Part shown: positions 36,295-44,211 of the stretch, one piece after another
Layout of the letters: each line of letters begins with the position of its first letter
Numbering within the stretch: the stretch's first letter is position 1
NCBI RefSeq assembly: GCF_900119185.1
Contig: NZ_FPJE01000029.1
Span: 1-49,196, forward strand
Length of the DNA stretch: 49,196 nt
Origin: Sinomicrobium oceani
GTDB lineage: Bacteria; Bacteroidota; Bacteroidia; Flavobacteriales; Flavobacteriaceae
Reading direction: 5' to 3'
The notes under the pieces: model-generated
The model's input: only the letters and a program-made list of their open reading frames with translations
What the model was told of the DNA's origin: nothing
Databases searched by the model: none
Translations under genes and position numbers: made by a program

Positions 36295-36324
36295 AGGGCC
36301 GGAATGTACATTCCGGCCCTTTTA
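36295..36324 (+). terminator. Terminator after rpoC
   Basis: AGGGCCGGAATG (36295-36306) pairs with CATTCCGGCCCT (36309-36320) around a two-base centre, a perfect palindrome, followed by T4. It ends the rplKAJL-rpoBC transcript, though some readthrough into the DUF3467 gene is likely. Confidence 0.85.
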
Positions 36325-36348
36325 ATTCCGACACTTAAACCGTACGAA

Positions 36349-36663
36349 ATGAGTGACCAGAATACGCCGAAAAAAGCTAAAATAGATATAGAGCTCGACG
36401 AGAGTATCGCAGAAGGGACCTATTCCAACCTTGCCATTATCAATCATTCCATCTCGGAATTTGTAGTGGACTTTATCAATGTAATGCCGGGAACCCCGAA
36501 AGCGAAAGTGAAGAGCCGTGTTATCCTCACACCACAACATGCCAAAAGGTTTATGAAGGTGCTGGCCGATAATATAAATCGTTTTGAAGCTGCACACGGA
36601 GAGATTAAAGATTATGATCAACCTCCAATTCCGCTGAATTTCGGACCTACGGGAGAAGCTTGA
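36349..36663 (+). CDS. DUF3467 family protein
   Basis: The 104-residue protein begins MSDQNTPKKAKIDIELDES, with the start at ATG 36349 because the upstream in-frame extension translates the rpoC terminator. The core GTYSNLAIINHSISEFVVDFINVMPGTPKAKVKSRVILTPQHAKRFMKVLADNINRFE is characteristic of DUF3467. Function is unknown. The gene directly downstream of rpoC is common in Bacteroidota, suggesting a housekeeping or RNA polymerase-linked role (inference). It is followed by its own terminator. Confidence 0.93.
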   Translation: MSDQNTPKKAKIDIELDESIAEGTYSNLAIINHSISEFVVDFINVMPGTPKAKVKSRVILTPQHAKRFMKVLADNINRFEAAHGEIKDYDQPPIPLNFGPTGEA

Positions 36664-36671
36664 ATATAAAG

Positions 36672-36707
36672 ACCCGGACTATCTATACTGATATTCCGGG
36701 TTTTTTA
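36672..36707 (+). terminator. Terminator after the DUF3467 gene
   Basis: ACCCGGA (36672-36678) pairs with TCCGGGT (36695-36701), followed by T6, eight bases after the stop codon. Confidence 0.8.
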
Positions 36708-36825
36708 TTCGGACGTTGTGACAGGGAAGTATGGGGAATACTAAGGAAGCCCGTGTGCGAGTCCGGATAAACGGTATTGCTGCATTTCCCGGGAAGCGCT
36801 AAAATTTTGCCTGGATAGTGGATAT

Positions 36826-36968
36826 ATGAAGAGAATTTCAGAACTTAGCAAAATACAATATTTTGTAAATGAGGCTGCACCTTCGGTGATACATAGCCCG
36901 CTACGCAGGAAAAGCATCGGGTCGGATTTGTTTGCTAACAGTAAAATACAATATACGATGAAGAGAAT
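36826..36968. repeat. Short duplicated words in the leader of the 36958 gene
   Basis: ATGAAGAGAAT occurs at 36826-36836 and again at the gene start 36958-36968. AAAATACAATAT occurs at 36850-36861 and 36943-36954. CAAAATA-CAA-TATTTTG (36849-36865) is an inverted repeat. The stretch 36664-36957 otherwise holds only a terminator and no recognisable gene; an open frame continuous with the downstream gene is explained under that gene. Confidence 0.5.
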
Positions 36969-37761
36969 ATTAGTTTTGATGATTGCCGTATTTGCGATGT
37001 TTTCGGGATTGGCCCAGAACAGCGTCAACGGATATAAATACGTGATCATTCCCAAGAAATTTGATTTTCTGAAGAAAGAAAACCAATATCAGGTGAATGC
37101 TCTGACCAAGTTTTTGTTTGAGAAATACAACTTTTCGCCCGTTTATGCCAATAGTCTGCCGGCAGAAATAGAGCAGAGCAGCTGTCTTGCACTTCATGCA
37201 GATGTTAAGGACGATTCGAATATGTTTACGACAAAGCTGAAGGTAGAACTGACCAACTGTCGTGGAGAAGTTGTTTTTGTCTCGGAAGAGGGTACGAGTA
37301 AAGAAAAGGATTACAAGGCTGCTTATCACGATGCTTTGCGAAAGGCTTTTGCTTCGATAGCAGAGTTGAATTATAAATACGATCCTTCGTTGTCTATTGT
37401 TTCGCAACGTCAGAACGTATCCGTTCCTGCGGTATCAGCTGCTTCACATGCGGCTACAGAGACCAGAACCCGGACCGCTGAGACCAAAGAGGCTGCTCAG
37501 GCTACGGCGAGAAAGGTAGAGAGTAGAGTAAGTGAAGCTAAAAGCAGTGCCGATGTTTTGTATGCACAACCGGTTGAAAACGGCTATCAATTGGTAGACC
37601 GTACGCCGAAAGTTGTTTTTGTATTACAGAGTACCAGCGCGGATAATGTTTTTATTATAAAAGACAAAAACGGAATGCTGATTGAAAAAGACGGAAAGTG
37701 GATTGCAGAATATTACGAAGGAGGAGAACGCATTACACGTGAACTCGACATCAAGTTTTAG
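36958..37761 (+). CDS. Secreted protein of unknown function
   Basis: The 267-residue protein has a clear signal peptide from ATG 36958 (MKRILVLMIAVFAMFSGLAQ), so the 44-codon in-frame extension upstream is rejected as start. The mature N-terminal part (SVNGYKYVIIPKKFDFLKKENQYQVNAL ... ALRKAFASI) is an alpha/beta region with a DUF4410-like feel but no motif I can name. Residues about 145-195 are rich in Ala, Thr, Glu and Lys and low in complexity. The end PKVVFVLQSTSADNVFIIKDKNGMLIEKDGKWIAEYY looks like a small beta domain. Two Cys (SSCLALHAD, TNCRGE) might pair outside the cytoplasm. Function not assigned. Confidence 0.8.
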   Translation: MKRILVLMIAVFAMFSGLAQNSVNGYKYVIIPKKFDFLKKENQYQVNALTKFLFEKYNFSPVYANSLPAEIEQSSCLALHADVKDDSNMFTTKLKVELTNCRGEVVFVSEEGTSKEKDYKAAYHDALRKAFASIAELNYKYDPSLSIVSQRQNVSVPAVSAASHAATETRTRTAETKEAAQATARKVESRVSEAKSSADVLYAQPVENGYQLVDRTPKVVFVLQSTSADNVFIIKDKNGMLIEKDGKWIAEYYEGGERITRELDIKF

Positions 37762-37788
37762 TTATACCTTATAACACGGAAATAGATA

Positions 37789-37827
37789 AAAAATAGATAC
37801 CGTACTTCGTGTACAGTATCTATTTTT
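37789..37827. terminator. Bidirectional terminator between the secreted protein and rhomboid genes
   Basis: AAAAATAGATAC (37789-37800) and GTATCTATTTTT (37816-37827) form a perfect 12-bp stem. The rhomboid stop codon (37820-37822) lies within the right arm. Confidence 0.85.
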
Positions 37828-38521
37828 CTTTCTCCGGATCCCGGGGTTCTTCTTCCGGGAACTCTATAAAATTGCCGTTCTGGTCGAAATGTTTAAGAAA
37901 AGGATCGGCATTCTCATCGTAATCTTCTTTCTCCCACGAATATCTTACAGGTTTGGGCAAATTATCGCGGATGAGCACGGCGAGTATAAACCCACTGATA
38001 AAGCCTGACAGGTGTCCTTCCCAGGAAATTTCGTTATCAATGGGAAAAAGATACCATAACAGGCCGCCATACAGAAAAACGACCAGAAGCGAAAGTGCTA
38101 TCAGCCGATAGTAACGGGTAAATATCCCTTTAAAAAAGATAAAACTGGTCAGCATGTATATAATTCCGCTGGCCCCTATATGATAAGCTTCCCTTCCGGT
38201 TAACCAGGTGAGAAAACCGGTGAGCAGCGTACCGTAGATAATAACCTTTGTACTTTGCTTTTCATAGAAATAGAGCAAGATACACCCCAAAATGAGTAAA
38301 GGGAAAGAATTGTTGTAAAGGTGTTTCACGGAGCCATGTAAAAACGGACTGCAAAGAATACCCCGGAGTCCCGAAATTTTTCTGGGAAGTATCCCGTAGT
38401 TGGTAAGATCGTAGCCAAACCGTACCTGTGCCCAATAAACAAACCATAAACTTAATACAAAGAAAAAGGGGTAGAGTATCGTAGTCGGAGCGAAGCGAAA
38501 ATTTTGCTGGTCTTTTATCAT
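37820..38521 (-). CDS. Rhomboid family intramembrane serine protease
   Basis: The 233-residue protein has about six membrane helices and the rhomboid hallmarks: the HGSVKHLYNN motif in helix 2 (His and Asn of the oxyanion hole), catalytic Ser in YHIGASGIIYM (GASG) and catalytic His in WEGHLSGFISG. It cleaves membrane protein substrates within the bilayer. The C-terminal tail (after residue about 190) is charged and cytoplasmic. It is transcribed divergently from rarA, with 86 bases between the starts. Natural substrates cannot be inferred. Confidence 0.93.
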   Translation of the reverse strand: MIKDQQNFRFAPTTILYPFFFVLSLWFVYWAQVRFGYDLTNYGILPRKISGLRGILCSPFLHGSVKHLYNNSFPLLILGCILLYFYEKQSTKVIIYGTLLTGFLTWLTGREAYHIGASGIIYMLTSFIFFKGIFTRYYRLIALSLLVVFLYGGLLWYLFPIDNEISWEGHLSGFISGFILAVLIRDNLPKPVRYSWEKEDYDENADPFLKHFDQNGNFIEFPEEEPRDPEKEK

Positions 38522-38607
38522 GGAGGTGTGTTAACAATATCAAAAATGACTGCCAAAACGGATTGTCCGGTAAATGTTCATCAAAATAAATATAGTAATT
38601 TTATAGC

Positions 38608-39888
38608 ATGAATGAACCACTTGCAGAACGAATACGTCCCCGAACCCTGGAAGATTATATCAGCCAGTCGCATTTGGTTGGTGAAACCGGGTCTTTAACC
38701 AGGCAGATCAAGAGAGGAATGATCCCATCGTTGATCCTTTGGGGACCTCCGGGGACAGGTAAGACCACACTTGCCAATATCATAGCGAATGAGAGCGACA
38801 GGCCCTTTTATACGCTTAGCGCGATAAGCAGTGGGGTTAAGGATGTCCGTGAGGTTATAGATAAAGCTAAGAAAAGTGGTGGCCTTTTTACGACAAAGAA
38901 TCCTATTCTTTTTATCGATGAAATCCATCGTTTCAGCAAGTCTCAACAGGATTCCTTACTCGGTGCGGTAGAAAAAGGCTGGGTGACGTTGATTGGAGCT
39001 ACCACAGAAAACCCGAGTTTTGAGGTAATCCCCGCGCTCTTGTCGAGATGTCAGGTGTATATACTGAATGCTTTTGACAAGGCCGATATGGAAGCCTTGT
39101 TACACCGGGCCATGGAGAAGGATACCGTATTGTCGGAGCTGAACATCGATCTCAGGGAAACGGAAGCATTATTGCGATTATCCGGAGGAGACGGCCGGAA
39201 ACTACTTAATATCTTTGAGCTGGTCATTAATTCGGAAGCCAAGGACGAAGTGGTTATTACCAATGATCTGGTCCTTCAAAAAGTACAGAACAACATCGTT
39301 CGTTACGATAAGACGGGAGAGCAGCATTATGACATTGTTTCCGCTTTTATCAAATCTATTCGTGGTAGTGACCCCAATGGAGCAGTGTACTGGCTGGCAC
39401 GTATGATAGAAGGCGGGGAAGATGTGAAATTCATCGCAAGACGCATGCTTATCCTGGCTTCCGAAGATATAGGTGTGGCAAACCCGACGGCTTTGGTTAT
39501 TGCCAATAATACGTTCCAGGCTGTAACAACGATCGGCTATCCCGAATCCCGGATCATACTCAGTCAATGTGCAATATACCTGGCAACCTCACCCAAAAGC
39601 AACACGGCCTATATGGCTATAAACAGGGCGCAGGCCATGGTAAAACAAACAGGGGACCTGTCCGTTCCCTTACATTTGCGTAATGCACCGACCAAGTTAA
39701 TGAAAGAACTGGGATATGGAGAGGATTATAAATATGCGCACGACTATAATCAGAATTTCGTAAACCAGGAGTTTCTCCCGGGGGAGATTAAAGGGACTTC
39801 CTTTTATGAACCCGGTAATAATAGCAGGGAGCAGGGAATGGACGAATTTATTCGCAAACGCTGGGGCGATAAATACAAAAGGAAATAA
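38608..39888 (+). CDS. rarA: Replication-associated recombination protein A (AAA+ ATPase)
   Basis: The 426-residue protein matches RarA/MgsA/WRNIP1: [21 protein letters not shown] at the N terminus, Walker [18 protein letters not shown] near residues 44-58, Walker [20 protein letters not shown], sensor 1 [14 protein letters not shown] and arginine finger LLSRCQVY. The C-terminal tetramerisation part has [21 protein letters not shown]. It acts at stalled replication forks with SSB. It is monocistronic. Confidence 0.96.
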   Translation: MNEPLAERIRPRTLEDYISQSHLVGETGSLTRQIKRGMIPSLILWGPPGTGKTTLANIIANESDRPFYTLSAISSGVKDVREVIDKAKKSGGLFTTKNPILFIDEIHRFSKSQQDSLLGAVEKGWVTLIGATTENPSFEVIPALLSRCQVYILNAFDKADMEALLHRAMEKDTVLSELNIDLRETEALLRLSGGDGRKLLNIFELVINSEAKDEVVITNDLVLQKVQNNIVRYDKTGEQHYDIVSAFIKSIRGSDPNGAVYWLARMIEGGEDVKFIARRMLILASEDIGVANPTALVIANNTFQAVTTIGYPESRIILSQCAIYLATSPKSNTAYMAINRAQAMVKQTGDLSVPLHLRNAPTKLMKELGYGEDYKYAHDYNQNFVNQEFLPGEIKGTSFYEPGNNSREQGMDEFIRKRWGDKYKRK

Positions 39889-39904
39889 TCATCGGTTATA
39901 AAAC

Positions 39905-39995
39905 AAAACCCATCCTTAATCGGGGTCAAGGATGGGAAAAAATTGCTATGAAAAAGAAAAAAATTAACACTAAGATTTCTTAGTGGGTTTTCAAA
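39905..39995 (+). ncRNA. Structured intergenic RNA candidate (Flavo-1-like)
   Basis: In the 313-base gap between rarA and dnaJ, CCCATCCTT (39909-39917) pairs with AAGGATGGG (39928-39936). The linker AAAAAATTGCTATG follows, then a second hairpin CACTAAG-ATTT-CTTAGTG (39968-39985). The order hairpin, A-rich linker with TTGCTATG, hairpin resembles my recollection of the Flavo-1 RNA motif of Flavobacteria, but I could not align it to the model. The first hairpin also has a T run on the minus strand. No open frame of note is in the gap; the rest to 40140 is AT-rich with nothing recognised. Confidence 0.45.
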
Positions 39996-40140
39996 TATAC
40001 ATTTTTTTTATGATATTTTTATGAAATGAATAAAAATTGAAGTAAAAAATTCACATAGAAGTATTGTTTTCATCTGGAGTCAGAAAACAAGCTGACCCGC
40101 ACCCGAGTTTCCTGTTTTGTAATCTCCGGAGCACTGCATA

Positions 40141-40174
40141 AAAAAAGACAGCTTTCGAAAGAAAGCCGCCTTTT
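40141..40174 (-). terminator. Terminator of the grpE-dnaJ operon
   Basis: On the minus strand GGCGGCTTTC and GAAAGCTGTC (rc 40161-40170 and 40147-40156) form a 10-bp stem with two G-T pairs and a TTTC loop, followed by a T6-7 run (rc of 40141-40146). It lies 28 bases after the dnaJ stop codon. Confidence 0.85.
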
Positions 40175-40201
40175 AATCTTATCGTATATGGTGTCTCCCA
40201 C

Positions 40202-41320
40202 TTAGGAGAACATGTCTTTTACTTTTTCAAAAAACGATTTGTCGCTTTTTTCCGGTTTGGGTGCAAAGTGTTCATCCTCGAGCATTTGCTCGAAAAACTC
40301 TTTTTGATCTTTATTAAGAGTTTTTGGGGTCCAAACGTTGACATGAACGAGCAGGTCCCCGCTTCCGTAGCCATTGATACTAGGGATGCCTTTGCTTCGG
40401 AGCCTTAGTATTTTTCCGGACTGAATACCGGGTTCCAGCTTAATTCTGACTTTTCCGGTTACGGCATCGATCTCTTTGGATGTTCCCAGTACGGCTTCGG
40501 GGATACTGACATATAAGTCGTAATGAAGATTGTCTCCTTCCCGTTTCAGGGTCTCGTGTTCTACCTCTCCGATCACAACAAGTAGGTCACCAGGTATTCC
40601 GTTTCCGGGAGCTTCATTCCCTTTTCCGGTAACTTTAAGTTGCATACCGTCTGCAACCCCTGCAGGTATTTTTATAGAAACCGTTTCTTCTGTTACTTTA
40701 AGTCCCTGGGCATCGGCATCAGCCGGTTTTTTATCGATGATCTGGCCGGCGCCCCCGCAAGCGTTACATGGAGCGGATGTTTGCATCCTTCCCAGAATGG
40801 TATTGGTAACCCGGGTTACTTGTCCTGAACCGTGGCAGGTAGGGCAGGTTTTATAAGAGACTCCCGGAGCCTGTATTTTTCTGCGGACTTTTACTTTCTT
40901 TTCTACGCCTTTGGCTATTTCTTCCAGTGTGAGCTTTACATGAATTCTGAGGTTGCTTCCCTTTACACGGCGCTGCCCTCCGAATCCGCCACCGCTAAAT
41001 CCTCCGAATCCGCCACCGAAAGCACTCCCGAAAATATCTCCGAACTGGCTGAATATGTCGTCCATGTTCATGCCGCCGCCGCCGAATCCGCCATTGCCGT
41101 CAAAAGCAGCATGGCCGTACTGATCGTATTTGGCACGTTTATCCGGATCGCTCAGCACTTCATAAGCCTCCGCAGATTTTTTGAACAGTTCCTCTGCTTT
41201 GGTATCTCCCGGATTTTTATCGGGATGATATTGTATGGCTTTTTTTCGGTAAGCTTTTTTAATTTCCGAAGCCGAAGCACTTTTGTGAACTTCCAGTATT
41301 TCGTAATAATCTTCTTTCAT
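40202..41320 (-). CDS. dnaJ: Chaperone DnaJ with a single zinc site
   Basis: The 372-residue type A J-protein has a J domain (residues 1-70) with YHPDKNPGD, a Gly/Phe-rich linker (about 75-118), then the cysteine-rich part and two beta-barrel substrate domains, ending [10 protein letters not shown]. It stimulates DnaK ATP hydrolysis. The cysteine-rich part has only two Cys-x-x-Cys-x-Gly-x-Gly repeats (CPTCHGSG and CNACGGAG), where E. coli DnaJ has four. The two kept fit repeats 1 and 4, so only one zinc ion would be bound. The same reduction occurs in related flavobacteria as far as I recall. It follows grpE by 59 bases. Confidence 0.96.
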   Translation of the reverse strand: MKEDYYEILEVHKSASASEIKKAYRKKAIQYHPDKNPGDTKAEELFKKSAEAYEVLSDPDKRAKYDQYGHAAFDGNGGFGGGGMNMDDIFSQFGDIFGSAFGGGFGGFSGGGFGGQRRVKGSNLRIHVKLTLEEIAKGVEKKVKVRRKIQAPGVSYKTCPTCHGSGQVTRVTNTILGRMQTSAPCNACGGAGQIIDKKPADADAQGLKVTEETVSIKIPAGVADGMQLKVTGKGNEAPGNGIPGDLLVVIGEVEHETLKREGDNLHYDLYVSIPEAVLGTSKEIDAVTGKVRIKLEPGIQSGKILRLRSKGIPSINGYGSGDLLVHVNVWTPKTLNKDQKEFFEQMLEDEHFAPKPEKSDKSFFEKVKDMFS

Positions 41321-41379
41321 CTGTTCCGTTTTTTACCCGGATTTCATTTACTGAAAAACGGGAAATTCCATCATTTATC

Positions 41380-41964
41380 TTACTTTCCTACGACCACTTT
41401 AGGATATCGTATGATCTTGTCTCCGAGCTGATATCCCTTTTCTATGACATCGATGATCCTGCCTTTCAGATCATCCGAAGGTGCCGGGATCTGGGTGATG
41501 GCTTCATGCAGTTCGGCATCGAAAGCATCGCCCTGGGAAGTTTCTATTTCTGTAAGTCCTTTACCTTTCAGGGCTTCTCTGAACTTATTATTGATGAGTT
41601 CGACACCGACGAGTAGTTCGTTGACCACTTCATTTTTCGAAGTCTCGTTGTCATGTTTTGCCTGTTTCTGGATTTCGTTTAACGCTCTATCGAAATCATC
41701 CAGTACGGGCAACATGGCAGATACGACATCTTGTCCTGCTGTCTTAAACAGTTCTATGCGTTCTTTTGCAGTTCTCTTTTTGTAGTTCTCAAATTCGGCA
41801 AAGAGACGGAGGAACTTGTCTTTTTCCTTTCCGAGTTCTTCGCTGAGCTTTTCTTCGGCAGAAACTTCCTGATTTTCTGCATTTTCTTCGGTTACCGGAG
41901 TATTTTGTTCCTCGGTATTAATATCTTTATTGATAGTCTCTTCGTTTTGATCCTTTTTTGCCAT
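41380..41964 (-). CDS. grpE: Nucleotide exchange factor GrpE
   Basis: The 194-residue protein has a highly acidic N-terminal tail (about residues 1-45, Glu/Asn-rich), a long coiled-coil (LSEELGKEKDKFLRLFAEFENYKKRTAKERIELFKTAGQDVV, split by the conserved FENYKKR) and a C-terminal beta domain ending LGDKIIRYPKVVVG. It releases ADP from DnaK. It is the first gene of grpE-dnaJ. A sigma-54-type promoter motif lies 32 bases upstream. dnaK is not in the window. Confidence 0.96.
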   Translation of the reverse strand: MAKKDQNEETINKDINTEEQNTPVTEENAENQEVSAEEKLSEELGKEKDKFLRLFAEFENYKKRTAKERIELFKTAGQDVVSAMLPVLDDFDRALNEIQKQAKHDNETSKNEVVNELLVGVELINNKFREALKGKGLTEIETSQGDAFDAELHEAITQIPAPSDDLKGRIIDVIEKGYQLGDKIIRYPKVVVGK

Positions 41965-41995
41965 ATCTCGTAACTATTTATATCGGCTTGCGTAC

Positions 41996-42012
41996 TGCAA
42001 AAGTGCTGCCAA
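41996..42012 (-). promoter_or_regulatory. Sigma-54-like promoter of grpE-dnaJ
   Basis: On the minus strand TTGGCA-N6-TTGCA, with GG (rc 42009-42010) and GC (rc 41997-41998) exactly 10 bases apart, as in -24/-12 promoters. The predicted start (about 41985) leaves a leader of about 20 bases. No good TTG/TAnnTTTG pair is present in the 141-base gap. Confidence 0.6.
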
Positions 42013-42105
42013 ACCTGTTTATATGCTTTTCCGTCTCTTTTCAACAGCCTATTTGTTCCTGAAATGCCATAATGTCATTTTGGTCCGCAGGAAATTCCGG
42101 GCGGT

Positions 42106-43326
42106 TCAGCCTTGCTGCTCTTTGCTTAGCATATAGCGCAGCAAAAGTGCAAAAATTATACCGGTAATACCAAGCCCGCCCATAAAGAGCCAGTTGGCAT
42201 TATACCCCCAGCGGTCTATGATTTCCATACCTGTCTTAGCGCTCCATATATGAGCGAGAGAAAAACTCATCGTGTACAGTGCCATATACCTGCCTTCTCT
42301 TCCTTTACTGGCCCTGCTCATGGCGAAGGCATTGGTGTACGGAAAACCGATCATTTCTCCTATGGTTATAATGATCATACTTATAATGAGGATAGCGGTC
42401 TGGCCCGGGTAGAGCAGTACAAGAAAGCTCAGTGTAAAAAGGAGGGTACTTGTAAAAATAAGTTTTGCCTTGGTGACGCCAGCTTTTTCGATGGCACTTA
42501 CCAGAGGCATTTCAAACAGAAATATGAGAAGTCCGTTTAAAGACATGAGGAGTCCGGTCTGAAATTCTGAAAGTCCGTATACTTCTTTGTGATAAACAGG
42601 TAAGGTGGTGAATAATTGGAAGAACAACATACCGATAACGAAGGTGATGAACAGGAATACCCAATAGGGTTTATCCCGGAATACGGGAATACCGGTTTTG
42701 CTTAACGTATTGTCGGTATCGTCTTCCGGAGTTTTTTTCTTTTCCCTGACCAGGATACGGAAGAGCGTAATGGCTATAACACAGGAAGCTCCGTCTATCC
42801 AGAAGAGTGAGGAATATCCCATATGTATAATAACAAGCCCTCCCATGGCGGGACCTGCGGCAAAACCGAGGTTAATAGCGAGCCTGACAAGAGTGAGAGC
42901 CCTCGTCCTGTTTTCGGGTTTGCTGTAAGCACTGAGCGACACAAACATAGCCGGCCGGAACATGTCGGCGATGGTCATGATAACAAACATGGCAATACAG
43001 AGCCCGTAAAAACCGGTAATAAACTGCAAGGTGAAAAACGCGATGCCGCTGGTAAAAAGACTGAATACCATGACTTTGTAAAACCCGATCTTGTCAGATA
43101 ACTTTCCTCCGAGCCAGGAACCTGCCATGGAACCAAGGCCAAAGCATACCATGATCCACCCGATCTGACCGTACGTAAAAAGCAGATCCTCTTTGAGATA
43201 TCTGGATAAAAAAGGAAGTACCATTGTCCCGGCTCTGTTGATAAAGGTGATGAGAGTGAGAAACCATATCTCTCTTGAAAAACCTCCAAAGGAAGCCATG
43301 TATTTTTTGAAGAAGTGATGCAGCAT
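42106..43326 (-). CDS. MFS transporter
   Basis: The 406-residue protein has 12 predicted helices of the major facilitator superfamily. GSMAGSWLGGKLSDKIGFYKVM is the loop 2-3 motif (G-x-x-x-D-K/R-x-G). The closest group looks like drug/multidrug efflux MFS, but the substrate is unknown. The start at 43326 (MLHHFFKKYMASF) is preferred to one 28 codons upstream: a -7 box TAAGTTTG (rc 43347-43354) would lie within the longer coding region, and the extra residues look unlike a membrane leader. It is convergent with no neighbour: the gap to grpE holds that gene's promoter. Confidence 0.88.
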   Translation of the reverse strand: MLHHFFKKYMASFGGFSREIWFLTLITFINRAGTMVLPFLSRYLKEDLLFTYGQIGWIMVCFGLGSMAGSWLGGKLSDKIGFYKVMVFSLFTSGIAFFTLQFITGFYGLCIAMFVIMTIADMFRPAMFVSLSAYSKPENRTRALTLVRLAINLGFAAGPAMGGLVIIHMGYSSLFWIDGASCVIAITLFRILVREKKKTPEDDTDNTLSKTGIPVFRDKPYWVFLFITFVIGMLFFQLFTTLPVYHKEVYGLSEFQTGLLMSLNGLLIFLFEMPLVSAIEKAGVTKAKLIFTSTLLFTLSFLVLLYPGQTAILIISMIIITIGEMIGFPYTNAFAMSRASKGREGRYMALYTMSFSLAHIWSAKTGMEIIDRWGYNANWLFMGGLGITGIIFALLLRYMLSKEQQG

Positions 43327-43419
43327 ATAACGGGAAAATGAAATGTCAAACTTAGCTATATTCTCGTTAATCGCAGCCGGATAAGTTGTTATTTTAACAG
43401 ATATCTTCACAGAAAATTA

Positions 43420-43427
43420 TAGCTTTG
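43420..43427 (+). promoter_or_regulatory. Possible -7 box of the DUF1684 gene
   Basis: TAGCTTTG is a full -7 match 43 bases before the ATG, but no -33 TTG is at the usual distance. Weak call. Confidence 0.4.
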
Positions 43428-43469
43428 TAAAAGAAGTTTTTAGCTATACACACAAAACAGACGGAACGT

Positions 43470-44117
43470 ATGAGAACGATATGGGTTACATTGGTATTTC
43501 TTACCGTTTTTAGTAGTTGCAAAGGAGATAAAAGGTATCATCAGCCAAAGGATTCCGCCATTGCGGATACTACGAACGCGATTTGGGATATAGAGCAGTT
43601 TCAGCGGGAGCTCAATGAGGAATTCCGGAATCCTGAAGTATCTCCTTTAAGGGCCAGAGACCGAAAGAATTTTAAAGGGCTCGATTTTTTTTCTATAGAT
43701 ACGACCTGGAGGGTCAAAGCGAAATTGAAAAGGACGCCGGGAGAGTCTTCTTTTTTTATGCCTACGACGACAGATCGTGTAACGGAAGAAATCCGTTATG
43801 GGATTCTTTATTTTGAGATAGCGGGAAAGGAATATCAGCTTAATGTTTACCAGAATCAGGAACTGATTACCCGTGAGGGATATGAAGATTATCTCTTTCT
43901 GCCGTTTTCGGATGAAACCAACGGAGAGGAAACTTACGGAGGGGGACGGTACATAGATCTGCGTATTCCGAAGGGAGAGGAGCTCATTCTGGATTTTAAC
44001 AAGGCTTACAACCCGTATTGTGCGTACAACAAAAAATACTCATGCCCTATAGTACCCCCGGAAAATATGCTTCCCGTGGCAGTAAAGGCCGGAGTAAAAT
44101 CTTTTGAGACCAGGTAA
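43470..44117 (+). CDS. DUF1684 family lipoprotein
   Basis: The 215-residue protein has a lipoprotein signal peptide with lipobox VFSSC (Cys17). The DUF1684 core is plain: DRKNFKGLDFFSIDTTWRVKAKL, then GILYFEIAGKEYQLNVYQNQE, and the conserved end GGGRYIDLRIPKGEELILDFNKAYNPYCAYNKKYSCPIVPPENMLPVAVKAGVK. The Cys-Ala-Tyr-Asn and Ser-Cys-Pro motifs are highly conserved in the family. Function is unknown; a periplasmic enzyme or ligand-binding role is possible. It is monocistronic, divergent from the MFS gene. Confidence 0.92.
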   Translation: MRTIWVTLVFLTVFSSCKGDKRYHQPKDSAIADTTNAIWDIEQFQRELNEEFRNPEVSPLRARDRKNFKGLDFFSIDTTWRVKAKLKRTPGESSFFMPTTTDRVTEEIRYGILYFEIAGKEYQLNVYQNQELITREGYEDYLFLPFSDETNGEETYGGGRYIDLRIPKGEELILDFNKAYNPYCAYNKKYSCPIVPPENMLPVAVKAGVKSFETR

Positions 44118-44133
44118 ATATTATCAGCTGACA

Positions 44134-44178
44134 GAAAAACGGACCAGGGCCGGAACTATCAGAATTCCGGCCCTGGTC
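44134..44178 (-). terminator. Terminator of the amt operon
   Basis: GACCAGGGCCGGAA (44142-44155) pairs with TTCCGGCCCTGGTC (44165-44178), a perfect 14-bp stem. On the minus strand it is followed by a T5 run (rc 44135-44139). It lies between the convergent DUF1684 and porin genes and may also end the former. Confidence 0.85.
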
Positions 44179-44211
44179 TGGTATAAGAAGATACCTAAAA
44201 CTTTCGGTATA

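Noticed and set aside
36826-36957. 44-codon N-terminal extension of the secreted protein
   Set aside because: The internal ATG starts a clear signal peptide, so the extension is probably untranslated.
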